Shown here one piece after another: positions 52,139 through 60,279 of a stretch of 64,000 nucleotides of DNA. Each line of letters opens with the position of its first letter. The first letter of the stretch is position 1. The stretch is from contig NZ_CP033019.1 of the NCBI RefSeq assembly GCF_003667705.1, positions 124,001-188,000 on the forward strand, in the 5' to 3' direction. The position numbers and the translations under genes were made by a program. Origin of the DNA: Janthinobacterium agaricidamnosum. Lineage in GTDB: Bacteria; Pseudomonadota; Gammaproteobacteria; Burkholderiales; Burkholderiaceae_D. The notes beneath the pieces are model-generated. The model did not search any database. It was given only the letters and a program-made list of their open reading frames with translations, and was not told the origin of the DNA.

Positions 52139-53521
52139 ATGATTGATATAATGGCAAGTGCAGCCGTGGCTACGGATGCAAATCAGACAGAGCAAGAGCA
52201 TCACGATTCCTTGCAGGCGCATTTCCAGCCCAATATTTCGGCCGATGAAATCGAGCAGGTATTTCACTTGAAGCGGGCGCAGCCCTTGCTGCAAGTGTTT
52301 ACGGCCCTGTTTCACGGCGGTTTCGATGGCGTGCTGGTGCGTCTGCTGGTGTTGCGCGAGCTGGCGTCCGATGCCGCCACGTCCGCCTATACGCGCGCCG
52401 ATATCAACACCAAGCTTGCTTATCTGTTGCCGGAAAGCCTGGAAACGGTCTTGCTGCGCCTGCGTTCGAACCAGCTGCTGGCCTGGGATGCGCAGCAGGG
52501 CGTGTACCGCGTCACACCGATGGCGCGCAATGTGCTGTCGGCCATCGACAGCTTGCTGGGCCTGGGCCAGACGGAAGACGAAGCGGAAATGGGCTTCCTG
52601 CTGTCGCAGGTGGCGGGCGCGCAAGCCGTGGGCGGCGTATCGGTCGAACAACTCCAGCATTTGCTGGGCCGCCTGGTGGACTTGACGGAAGAGTTTTCCG
52701 ACGCCATCGCTTCCGGCTCCGAATTCCGGCTGCGCACGGCGCAGGCGAAGTGGAACATGGCTTGCGACTGGGTGGAAAAGGGTTCCGAGATTCTCGTGGC
52801 CATCACCTCCGATGAAAACGCGGACAGCGCCACGCACAAGGCGGCGCAGGCGATCGGCCGGGCGCAAAGCAAGTTGCTCAACATGCAAGGCATGTTTTCG
52901 CGCGCCCTGAACCAGATCGAGCGCCAGCGCGTGCACCTGGGCCAGTCGGGCCTGTCGACCACCGACATCAAGCGCTGGCTCTTGCTGCACGACGACCTGG
53001 CCAGCCTGGCCGAAGGCGCCATCGACCAGCCCGTCGTCCCCCTGTTCTCCACGCCGGCCGAAATGATCGACGTGGCGGAAACGGAACTGCTGTCCGAACG
53101 GGCGGCAGGCGTCATCAACACGGGCCTGCCCAGCGGAGAGGACGCGCCCACCACCATCAGCGACGGTCCCGCCATGCAGCTTGAACTCGATGATTTGCTC
53201 GAACGCCTGTCGAACTTTGCCAGCCTGGGCAATTTCCCCAGTATCGGCGAAGAAGGACCGAAATCGGTTCCCGTGCAGGATTCGCTGCTGCCGGCCAGCT
53301 TTGCCGTGGCGTCCTACCGCGCCTCGATGCTGCCGCTGCTGGGCGACGTGTCCGAAGCGAGCTTGCAAGGCTCGACGGCCGAACTGGCCCGTTTGCCGAT
53401 CACCTTTACACCGACCGACGAGATGGTCCAACTGACCGACCCCCATGTGGCGGCCATGTCGATCGCCTCGCTTTCACTGAATGTTTCACTTGATTTAGAT
53501 AGCGGCACCGCCGATGAATGA
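52139..53521 (+). CDS. kleisin-like subunit of a condensin-like complex (MksF/JetA-like)
   Basis: A 460-residue protein whose position and size match the kleisin subunit of MksBEF/Wadjet-type SMC complexes. An N-terminal winged-helix-like region (residues ~30-140; YTRADINTKLAYLLPESLETVLLRLRSNQLL in pieces, then GVYRVTPMARNVLS) is followed by long helices (~145-290) and an acidic tail. It begins a three-gene operon with KITE and SMC proteins, overlapping the next gene by 8 bp. Assignment rests on context as much as on sequence. Confidence 0.75.
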   Translation: MIDIMASAAVATDANQTEQEHHDSLQAHFQPNISADEIEQVFHLKRAQPLLQVFTALFHGGFDGVLVRLLVLRELASDAATSAYTRADINTKLAYLLPESLETVLLRLRSNQLLAWDAQQGVYRVTPMARNVLSAIDSLLGLGQTEDEAEMGFLLSQVAGAQAVGGVSVEQLQHLLGRLVDLTEEFSDAIASGSEFRLRTAQAKWNMACDWVEKGSEILVAITSDENADSATHKAAQAIGRAQSKLLNMQGMFSRALNQIERQRVHLGQSGLSTTDIKRWLLLHDDLASLAEGAIDQPVVPLFSTPAEMIDVAETELLSERAAGVINTGLPSGEDAPTTISDGPAMQLELDDLLERLSNFASLGNFPSIGEEGPKSVPVQDSLLPASFAVASYRASMLPLLGDVSEASLQGSTAELARLPITFTPTDEMVQLTDPHVAAMSIASLSLNVSLDLDSGTADE

Positions 53522-54248
53522 CGATTCCCAAATCCTGATTGCGCGCCTGCTCACGCATCAAACCCTGCGCCGCGACGACAAGCTCGTCAAGCGCGTGCTG
53601 TCCGACGAGCTGTTCCGCGCCGAGATCGATGCGCGCCTGCTGGCCTGCGGCTTGAAGCTGCTCGACAACGTGTATGCCGACCATGTGACCCTGGCCCTGA
53701 CGCGCACCATCGAGCCGAAGATCTTCGGCGCGCGCGACGTGTGGCAAAACAATAATTTCGGTCTGGCGCGCGATGGCGTGGCCTTGCTGGTGGTGCTGTG
53801 GGCGCAGATCATCCTGCCCAAGCGCGAACGCCAGGAAACGCACCAGCACGCGGACGACGACCAAAATGACATGTTCGGCACGGAAAAACCGCTGCCGCGC
53901 GCGGAAGACGCGTCGATCGGCATTTCCTACAAGGCGCTGCTGTCCGACTTCGGCGACAAGCTGGGCAAGAAGACGCGCATGGACATGAACCTGGGCACCC
54001 TGGCCAAGCTGGGCTTCATCGAGCGGCGCGGGGATGTCATCCTGGAAGGCCCGCTGCTGGACCTGATGATGGATACGGACGTCTTGAAAGAACGCATCAT
54101 CAACGGCGCCCTGGCCGACGTGTTCAAGCGCGCGCCGGCGCGCCTGGTGGCCGTCGACCTGGACGCTGACTTGTCCGCCGACCTGTCCGCCGACATCGGC
54201 GACCTGCCTGACGCGGGCGACGAGCCCGCGTCCGACCTTCCTCACTGA
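53514..54248 (+). CDS. KITE-like subunit of the condensin-like complex (MksE/JetB-like)
   Basis: A 244-residue protein with two winged-helix regions, one around residues 20-100 and one around 140-205 (MNLGTLAKLGFIERRGDVILEGPLLDLMMD). This tandem-WH layout and size fit DUF4194/MksE-type KITE subunits that bind kleisin and SMC. The ATG lies inside the kleisin gene's last codons (overlap 8 bp) and the SMC gene starts 8 bp after its stop, so stoichiometric translation is likely. The acidic, Ala/Asp-rich tail is unusual. Confidence 0.77.
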   Translation: MNDDSQILIARLLTHQTLRRDDKLVKRVLSDELFRAEIDARLLACGLKLLDNVYADHVTLALTRTIEPKIFGARDVWQNNNFGLARDGVALLVVLWAQIILPKRERQETHQHADDDQNDMFGTEKPLPRAEDASIGISYKALLSDFGDKLGKKTRMDMNLGTLAKLGFIERRGDVILEGPLLDLMMDTDVLKERIINGALADVFKRAPARLVAVDLDADLSADLSADIGDLPDAGDEPASDLPH

Positions 54249-54256
54249 AAGCGCCC

Positions 54257-57088
54257 ATGTTTCATATCAAATCACTTGAACTGGTGCACTGGGATTACTG
54301 GCAGCGCATCAAGAATATTCCGCTCGACGCGAAGATCATCACCATCGCGGGGCAGAACGGCTCGGGCAAGACGACCTTGCTCGACGCCTTGCGCACCCTG
54401 TTTGGCCTCGATTGCTCGATGGGGCGCACGTATAAACACTATGCGCGCCATTCGGGCCAGCAGACGGCCTGGCTGCGCGCCGTGGTCGACAACAAGAACG
54501 TGGGCAAGCAGCTGTCGAACCGCCCGTTCCGCAGTTCCGGCTTCTTCAGCGATGATGAAGTAACGCTGTTTTGCCAGATCCAGAAGAATGGCGGCGACTG
54601 GAAGCGCCAGTATCTGATGCGTCCGGGCAATGTGCAGATCGAGGACATCACGGACGCCAACGACTGGCTCGGCGTGGAAAACTACCGCAAGCGCCTGGCC
54701 AATGCGGGCCTGTCGCCCGCCATGTCGAAAGTGCTGGCGCTGGAGCAGGGCGAGACGGACAAATTGTGCGAATACGCGCCGCGCCAGCTGCTCGACCTGG
54801 TGTTCCAGGTGTTCGGCGACAAGGAAGTGCTCGATGCCTACGACGAAGCCAAGCGCCACCAGCGCGACACGGAAGTGGAGCTGAAACGTTTCGAGACGGA
54901 ACTCGAGGCGTCGAAGACCAACCTGGAAGGCTTGCGCCTGCGCGTGGCCAATTACCACCAGTGGGAAGGTTTACATAAGGAACGCCGCAACCTGCTGGAA
55001 GAAGTGCTGCCCAGCCTGCAATACCACGAGGCGCGCGAAAAGGCGGCCATCGCCAGCCGGCAATTGCGCGATGCGCGCAAACCGATGGCGCAGGCGGACC
55101 AGCAACTGACGGATAAACGCAATGCGCTGGCCGCGCAGGCGAAAGCCCTGTCCGACGCGCAGATGAATGAAACCCTGCTGGAGCAGGAATCGATCGGCTT
55201 GCAGAGCCGTTTGTCCTTGATCAATGCCAAGCTGAAACCGCTGGACAGCCTGCTGGAACAGAAGGACCGCCTGCACAAGCTGGCGGCCGACTCGGGCAGC
55301 GACATCGCCGAAGTGGCGGCCCAGCTGGAACAGAAGGAAGCGCAATTGCTGCAGCAGCGCCAGCAGCGCGACGCCTTGTCGGCCCGCATCGCGGGCGAGC
55401 AGGCGACGATTGCCGCACTGCAAGGCAAGACGGCCATGCCGGAGCCGGACAATGTACGCGGCATGCGCCGCGCGCTGCGCGACGCGGGGATATCGCACGC
55501 GATGCTGTCGGACATCGTCGAAGTGACGGACAGCCGCTGGCAGGGCGCCGTCGAAGGCGTACTGGGCGGTTACGCCTCGGTGGTGCTGCTCGACAAGGCC
55601 AAGGATGCTGCCGCTGCCTACCGCCTGGCCGAGAAGGAGCGCTACCGCCACTTCATCGTGCCGGACCTGGTCACGGCGCCCGTCGCCAAAGACGAGAGCT
55701 TGCTGGCGGTGGTGAAATTTTCCGCACCTGTGCCCAGCTGGCTGATCGAGCAGCTGTCGCGCATTGCACGCGTCGACTCCGTCGAAGCCGGCTTCAAGCT
55801 GGGCAACCACGAAGAGTGGATCACGCCCGAGGCGTATCACCGTGAACGCCGCGGCGGACGCTCGCTGTTCGTGGAAGCGTCGCGCTACCGCTTCGGCCAG
55901 GCTGGCCGCAGCGGCCGCCTGGAAGCGCTGCTGCGCTCCTTGCCGGGCCTGGAAGGGCAGGAAGACACGCTCACCCTGGCGATCTCGAAACTGGCGGCCG
56001 AAGTGGGCGCCTTGAAAGCGCGCATCGCCGGCGTCGACGCGGCCAAGGAACTCAGTGCGCGCCAGGAAGAATTTGCCGAAGCGCTGCGCAATTCGAAGCC
56101 GCTCAAGGAAGAGCGCCTGGAAGTGGGCGGCCGCCTGGGCGAGTTGCAAAATCTCACCAAGAACGCCACTGTGGCGCGCACGCGTGCCGATACCGTGTGG
56201 CAAAACGCACGCCTGGCCCTGTCCGAAGCGGAAGCGGGTTCGCGCCTTGGCTACAAGAAACAAATTGAACAGCGCGCCGAGCATGCGCGCGCCTTGCTGG
56301 CGCTGCGCCATGCGTGGCGCCACCTGCCGAAAAGCTGGCGCCGTCCCGCACGCCGCGCGGCGCTTGTGGCCGAACACCAGAATGCGCACCAGGTCGACTT
56401 GCGCGTGGCCAGCCTGCAAAACAGCCTCGCGCGCGACGACTGGGAACTGGACGCCACCGTCATCGACCAGCACCACCGCCTGTCGGAGCAGCTGCATGGC
56501 CGCCAGTCGGAAACGGACGAGCGCCGCTACCAGAACAACCGCGCCATCGAAGCGACGGGCAATGCCCGCGGCGCCTACATGGAGCGCTTGCGCTACACCA
56601 TCAAGACTTACAGCAAGAACATCAAGGAGCTGGGCGAACTGGCCGGCATCGAAGTGCATGCCGACCCCGTGCGCCTGGAAAACGACGATGTGCAGCTGTC
56701 GCAGGCGGGCTTGCACGTGCGCTTCAAATTCGACGGCAAGGGCGTCATCGGCATGAATGATGGCGAAGCGTCGGGCGGGCAGCAGGTCATGAAGTCGCTG
56801 GTGCTCCTGATCGGCTTGCTGAAATCGGAAGACGGTTCCGGCGGCTTCGTCTTCATCGACGAACCGTTTGCCCACCTTGATATCCGCAATATTCAATTGG
56901 TCGGCGAATTCCTGAAAAATACGGAAGCGCAATACCTGATGACGACGCCGTTGACGCACAACACGGATGTCTATGATCCCTCGGAGCTGACCTTGATCAC
57001 CAGTAAGAAAAAGAAGGATACCCAATGGGCACAACCGATTTTCGTGCTGCAGCGCCGGATCGAACCCGCACCGGGCAAGGCGGCGTGA
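54257..57088 (+). CDS. SMC-family ATPase of the condensin-like complex (MksB/JetC-like)
   Basis: A 943-residue SMC protein. Walker A is GQNGSGKTT (residues 32-40); coiled coil runs ~190-390, an SMC hinge-like domain sits around 400-530 (VEGVLGGYASVVLLDKAKDA), a second coil ~560-770, then the ABC signature EASGGQQ (~837-843) and Walker B GFVFIDEP with D-loop AHLD (~864-876). It should form a ring-shaped DNA-loading motor with the kleisin and KITE. Length matches MksB more than cellular SMC (~1170). Its TGA overlaps the next ATG. No JetD/MksG nuclease gene follows. Confidence 0.88.
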   Translation: MFHIKSLELVHWDYWQRIKNIPLDAKIITIAGQNGSGKTTLLDALRTLFGLDCSMGRTYKHYARHSGQQTAWLRAVVDNKNVGKQLSNRPFRSSGFFSDDEVTLFCQIQKNGGDWKRQYLMRPGNVQIEDITDANDWLGVENYRKRLANAGLSPAMSKVLALEQGETDKLCEYAPRQLLDLVFQVFGDKEVLDAYDEAKRHQRDTEVELKRFETELEASKTNLEGLRLRVANYHQWEGLHKERRNLLEEVLPSLQYHEAREKAAIASRQLRDARKPMAQADQQLTDKRNALAAQAKALSDAQMNETLLEQESIGLQSRLSLINAKLKPLDSLLEQKDRLHKLAADSGSDIAEVAAQLEQKEAQLLQQRQQRDALSARIAGEQATIAALQGKTAMPEPDNVRGMRRALRDAGISHAMLSDIVEVTDSRWQGAVEGVLGGYASVVLLDKAKDAAAAYRLAEKERYRHFIVPDLVTAPVAKDESLLAVVKFSAPVPSWLIEQLSRIARVDSVEAGFKLGNHEEWITPEAYHRERRGGRSLFVEASRYRFGQAGRSGRLEALLRSLPGLEGQEDTLTLAISKLAAEVGALKARIAGVDAAKELSARQEEFAEALRNSKPLKEERLEVGGRLGELQNLTKNATVARTRADTVWQNARLALSEAEAGSRLGYKKQIEQRAEHARALLALRHAWRHLPKSWRRPARRAALVAEHQNAHQVDLRVASLQNSLARDDWELDATVIDQHHRLSEQLHGRQSETDERRYQNNRAIEATGNARGAYMERLRYTIKTYSKNIKELGELAGIEVHADPVRLENDDVQLSQAGLHVRFKFDGKGVIGMNDGEASGGQQVMKSLVLLIGLLKSEDGSGGFVFIDEPFAHLDIRNIQLVGEFLKNTEAQYLMTTPLTHNTDVYDPSELTLITSKKKKDTQWAQPIFVLQRRIEPAPGKAA

Positions 57089-58092
57089 TGACCGTGCGCA
57101 AGCTTGTTCTGGCCGCAGCCCTGGCGCTGGCGTGTTCGGCGCCAGCCATGGCCAACGACGGCATCGGCTCCGTCAGCGCGGGCGGCATCCTGTTCGGCAA
57201 GACGGATGCCGTGGCCATGAAAAAGGAAGTGCTCAGCGTGAGCACGGACTTGATCAAGGTCGAGTATGAATTCCTCAATGAATCGGCCAAGGATGTGGAA
57301 GAGACGATCTTCTTCCCCTTGCCCGAATACTCTTCCGGCTACCATGGCTCACCCACGTATTACGGCCAGCCGCAGCAGTTTACCGTCGACGTGGACGGCA
57401 AGCGCAAGGAGTATAAAACCACGTTTGTCGCCAAGCTCGGCAGCGCCGACGTGACGGCCCGCCTGCGCCAGCTGGGCTTGTCCGACGCGCAGATCGCGTA
57501 TTTCCCTTCGCACACGCCGTTCGACAAGAAAGTGGTGCCGCTGACGGCCGCGCAGAGCAAGATCATGATCAAGGAGGGTCTGCTGGCCCAGCTGTACGAC
57601 GAGGAGTGGGTACCGGCCTGGACCGTGAAAGTCATCTACTTGTGGCAGCAGAAATTCCCTGCCGGTAAAGTCGTGCGCGTGCGTCATCAATATGCGCCGT
57701 TCGTCGCAGCCGGCCCCGGCGCCTCCTACCTGGGCGATGGCAATACCTTTGAAAAGAAATACTGCGGCGACAAGGCCTTCTACAAGACGTGGAACCGGCT
57801 GGCGGCCCAGCAGGGCGAAAGCGGCTTCGTCAATGCCGTCTGGGTGTCGTACATTTTGACGACGGGTAACACCTGGAAGAATGGCATTGAAGACTTCACC
57901 ATGAATTTGATCAAGGGCAAGCCGGACGAGCTGGTCAGCCTGTGCTTCCCCGGCACATTCACCAAAATCAATCCCACCACCTTGCAAGTCAAGTTGCGCA
58001 ACTTCCGTCCGAAGCAGGATCTGGACGTGTACTTCGGCAATGTCGAAGGCACGGTGAGCAACGACGGCGTGGCGCCGCAGATCCGGCCATAG
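57088..58092 (+). CDS. DUF4424-like secreted protein
   Basis: A 334-residue protein with a signal peptide (residues 1-22, ending AMA) and a conserved body beginning NDGIGSVSAGGILFGKTDAVAMKKE, spread over residues 23-47, which resembles DUF4424 proteins. These are periplasmic and of unknown function. Cys residues at about 230 and 291 may pair. The ATG overlaps the SMC stop (TGATG), so it is co-transcribed with the SMC operon even though it lacks an obvious functional link. Confidence 0.8.
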   Translation: MTVRKLVLAAALALACSAPAMANDGIGSVSAGGILFGKTDAVAMKKEVLSVSTDLIKVEYEFLNESAKDVEETIFFPLPEYSSGYHGSPTYYGQPQQFTVDVDGKRKEYKTTFVAKLGSADVTARLRQLGLSDAQIAYFPSHTPFDKKVVPLTAAQSKIMIKEGLLAQLYDEEWVPAWTVKVIYLWQQKFPAGKVVRVRHQYAPFVAAGPGASYLGDGNTFEKKYCGDKAFYKTWNRLAAQQGESGFVNAVWVSYILTTGNTWKNGIEDFTMNLIKGKPDELVSLCFPGTFTKINPTTLQVKLRNFRPKQDLDVYFGNVEGTVSNDGVAPQIRP

Positions 58093-58094
58093 GA

Positions 58095-58676
58095 ATGAGC
58101 ACGCAGGAAGCGCTGGCCGCGCGCCTGCGCGCCATCGCCCGCGCCACGCCATGGTGCATGCAGGCCCTGGACGCCGTGGCGCAGCTGGGCTTGCCCCACT
58201 GCTGCATCGGCGCCGGCGCCGTGCGCAAGCTCGTGTGGGACGCCTTGCACGGTTTCACCCAACCGTCGGCATTGAACGACGTCGACGTGGCGTATTTCGA
58301 CGCGCACGATGTGCTTGCGGAAAGCGAGGTGCGGCTGCGCCAGCGCCTGGAAACGGCGCTGCCCGGCGTGCCGTGGGAAGTGTGCAACCAGGCCCGGGTG
58401 CACCTGTGGTTTGAAGACGAGTTTGGCTACGCCGTGCCGCCCTTGCTGTCGCTCGATGACGCCATCGCTTCCTGGCCCGAGTTCGCCACGGCTGTCGGCA
58501 TCTATCTGCAGCCTGACGGCGAGATCGGCATCGTCGCGCCGCATGGCCTCGATGACTTGTTCAATATGGTGATCCGGCGCAACCCGGCGCGCATCAGCGA
58601 AGACGGCTATGCGCAGCGCCTGGCCAGCAAGGATTATGCGGCGCGCTGGCCGCGCGTCACCATCATCGCCTGGTAA
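58095..58676 (+). CDS. nucleotidyltransferase-like protein (DUF925/YhfA-type)
   Basis: A 193-residue protein of the nucleotidyltransferase-like DUF925 family: IGAGAVRKLVWDALHG, then LNDVDVAYFD with the Asp pair (D-x-D) of the minimal NTase fold, and LDDLFNMVIRRNP near the end. Substrate is unknown. It starts 2 bp after the DUF4424 stop with AGGA overlapping the junction, so it is probably last in the SMC operon transcript. Confidence 0.83.
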   Translation: MSTQEALAARLRAIARATPWCMQALDAVAQLGLPHCCIGAGAVRKLVWDALHGFTQPSALNDVDVAYFDAHDVLAESEVRLRQRLETALPGVPWEVCNQARVHLWFEDEFGYAVPPLLSLDDAIASWPEFATAVGIYLQPDGEIGIVAPHGLDDLFNMVIRRNPARISEDGYAQRLASKDYAARWPRVTIIAW

Positions 58677-58722
58677 AATGTGGTGTAAAAAGCAATTAAA
58701 TGCACTGTGGATACAAATTGCC

Positions 58723-58728
58723 TATAAT
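58723..58728 (+). promoter_or_regulatory. -10 element before the 269-residue secreted protein gene
   Basis: TATAAT in an AT-rich 84-bp gap, 33 bp before the start codon. No good -35 at the standard spacing. Confidence 0.4.
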
Positions 58729-58760
58729 TGCCAATTTTCCAATAGTGCTTTCCTGATCCC

Positions 58761-59570
58761 ATGTCCTTCTTGATTTCCATGCCGCTGCGCCGCCTCGGCC
58801 GCCTGTTCTGCCTTTCCTCCGCCCTCGTGGCGCCCGCCGCCTGGGCCGACAGCTACACCGATTTCCAGCAGGCCAGCGGCCAGCTGGAAACGCTGATGGC
58901 CAAGGCGACGCCGCACAGCGGCTTGCCGCGCCTGGGCGACCCTGGCGTGGCGCAGCTGTTTGCGCAGATCGCCGACGGCCCGCGCCTGTTCCAGGCGCCC
59001 GTCGCGGCGCTGCAGGACGTGAACGAAAGCGTGGCCGTGTGCGAAAAGGCCATGCGGCTGGGCAAAACATACTATGCGTTTGGCCTGGAACGGCCGTTGC
59101 CGCTGTCCGGCGCCGAGCTGCAGCAGGCGCGCAAGGAGCAAGTGACGCAGAACCTGGCCAATTATGGCGATGAAATGAGCAGCTTGTTTGCTTTCAGCAT
59201 GCATTGCCATGGCCATTTGATCGGACTGATGGAGCAGGAATTCAGCGCCCAGCCGGCCGATGCGGTGAGCGGGCCCGAGCGTCTGCGCGCGCGGGCGTTC
59301 AGCAAGAACACGGCCATTGTTTTCACGAGCGTGGTGCAGTTCGTGCAAGTGCCGTTCTGGAACGTGGCGCAAAAGAAGCGGATGCTGGAAGCGGCGGCCC
59401 AGCACGCCACGGCGAATGCCAATCTGATGGCGCCTCCCTTGCGCGAGCGTTTGCTGGCCAGCCTGGCCGATGCGGACAAGGATCTCGATCCGGCCCTGGC
59501 GCCGGTGCTGGCGACGATACGCCAGGCGCTGTCGGTGACGACGTGTACTGGCCTGTGCCAGTACTACTGA
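58761..59570 (+). CDS. secreted protein of unknown function
   Basis: A 269-residue protein with an N-terminal signal peptide (cleavage near WADS, residue ~29) and an otherwise helical, soluble body. Two Cys lie in VAVCEKAM and AFSMHCHGHLIG, and the C-terminus ends in TCTGLCQYY, so disulfides are likely. I recognise no family. Start: ATG 58761 follows a weak purine stretch; a second ATG (58779, MPLRRLG) would give a cleaner signal peptide. It has its own promoter-like -10. Confidence 0.68.
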   Translation: MSFLISMPLRRLGRLFCLSSALVAPAAWADSYTDFQQASGQLETLMAKATPHSGLPRLGDPGVAQLFAQIADGPRLFQAPVAALQDVNESVAVCEKAMRLGKTYYAFGLERPLPLSGAELQQARKEQVTQNLANYGDEMSSLFAFSMHCHGHLIGLMEQEFSAQPADAVSGPERLRARAFSKNTAIVFTSVVQFVQVPFWNVAQKKRMLEAAAQHATANANLMAPPLRERLLASLADADKDLDPALAPVLATIRQALSVTTCTGLCQYY

Positions 59571-59571
59571 G

Positions 59572-60090
59572 TTACTCGGCGGCCTGCAGCGGCTTGTTGC
59601 GCTGGCGCCAGCGCACGAGGCCCCACGCATACACGGCGTAGTAGCCGATGACGAGGCCGTAGGCGGCCATGGTCAGCGGGCTCTGTCCGAACGGCGGCGG
59701 CGGCACGGGCACGTCCAGGCGCGTGTTCAGGTAGATTTCCATGCCGCGGTACAGCAAGCGGGCGATGAACAGCATCGTGATGGCCAGGCCCAGATAGCGG
59801 TGCTGGGTAAAAAAGAAATCCTTGCCGACTTGCTCGAAACGCGTCAGCTTCAGGCCCAGCACACCGAGCCAGCCGCCGGCCAGCGCGCCCGCGCCCAGGC
59901 TCGACAGGGGCAGCAGCTCGAATTTCGTCGTCGTCGCCAGGAACAGCAGCAGCGCGGGAAACGCGACCGCCACGCTCCAGTGCCGCCACAGCTGCGACTT
60001 CTGGCGCGCCACCAGTTTCTTCAGGCGCGAATAAATGCGCCAGACCAGCAGCGGGACCAGGAACAGCAGGGCGAGGGTAGTGGTTTCCAT
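59572..60090 (-). CDS. multi-pass membrane protein, function unknown
   Basis: A 172-residue protein with about four or five hydrophobic segments and a basic cytoplasmic stretch (RIYSRLKKLVARQKSQ) after the first. I start at METTTLALL (60090), where the first helix begins; the longer reading adds a non-membrane, Pro/Arg-rich lead without support. Resembles CcdC/DUF1453-type small membrane proteins in layout but not firmly. Divergent from the S9 peptidase gene. Confidence 0.7.
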   Translation of the reverse strand: METTTLALLFLVPLLVWRIYSRLKKLVARQKSQLWRHWSVAVAFPALLLFLATTTKFELLPLSSLGAGALAGGWLGVLGLKLTRFEQVGKDFFFTQHRYLGLAITMLFIARLLYRGMEIYLNTRLDVPVPPPPFGQSPLTMAAYGLVIGYYAVYAWGLVRWRQRNKPLQAAE

Positions 60091-60175
60091 GTAGGCAATC
60101 GGGTGCGGGTAAAACAGCGATTGTAAGCCAGATGGGGATGGGCGGCGATGCTTGTCAAACGGTAAAAGTTGCTGG

Positions 60176-60204
60176 TTGACATTTACTTGGCCTGAACGCA
60201 CTAT
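60176..60204 (+). promoter_or_regulatory. promoter of the S9 peptidase gene
   Basis: Consensus -35 TTGACA (60176-60181), 17 bp, CACTAT (60199-60204). The leader to the start codon is about 70 nt. Confidence 0.5.
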
Positions 60205-60279
60205 GCCCTGTCACAAAGCGCCGCCATGAGCGGTGCGGTGCGCTCGCTTGTTGTCACCACCTTCATACACTGGAGTTCC

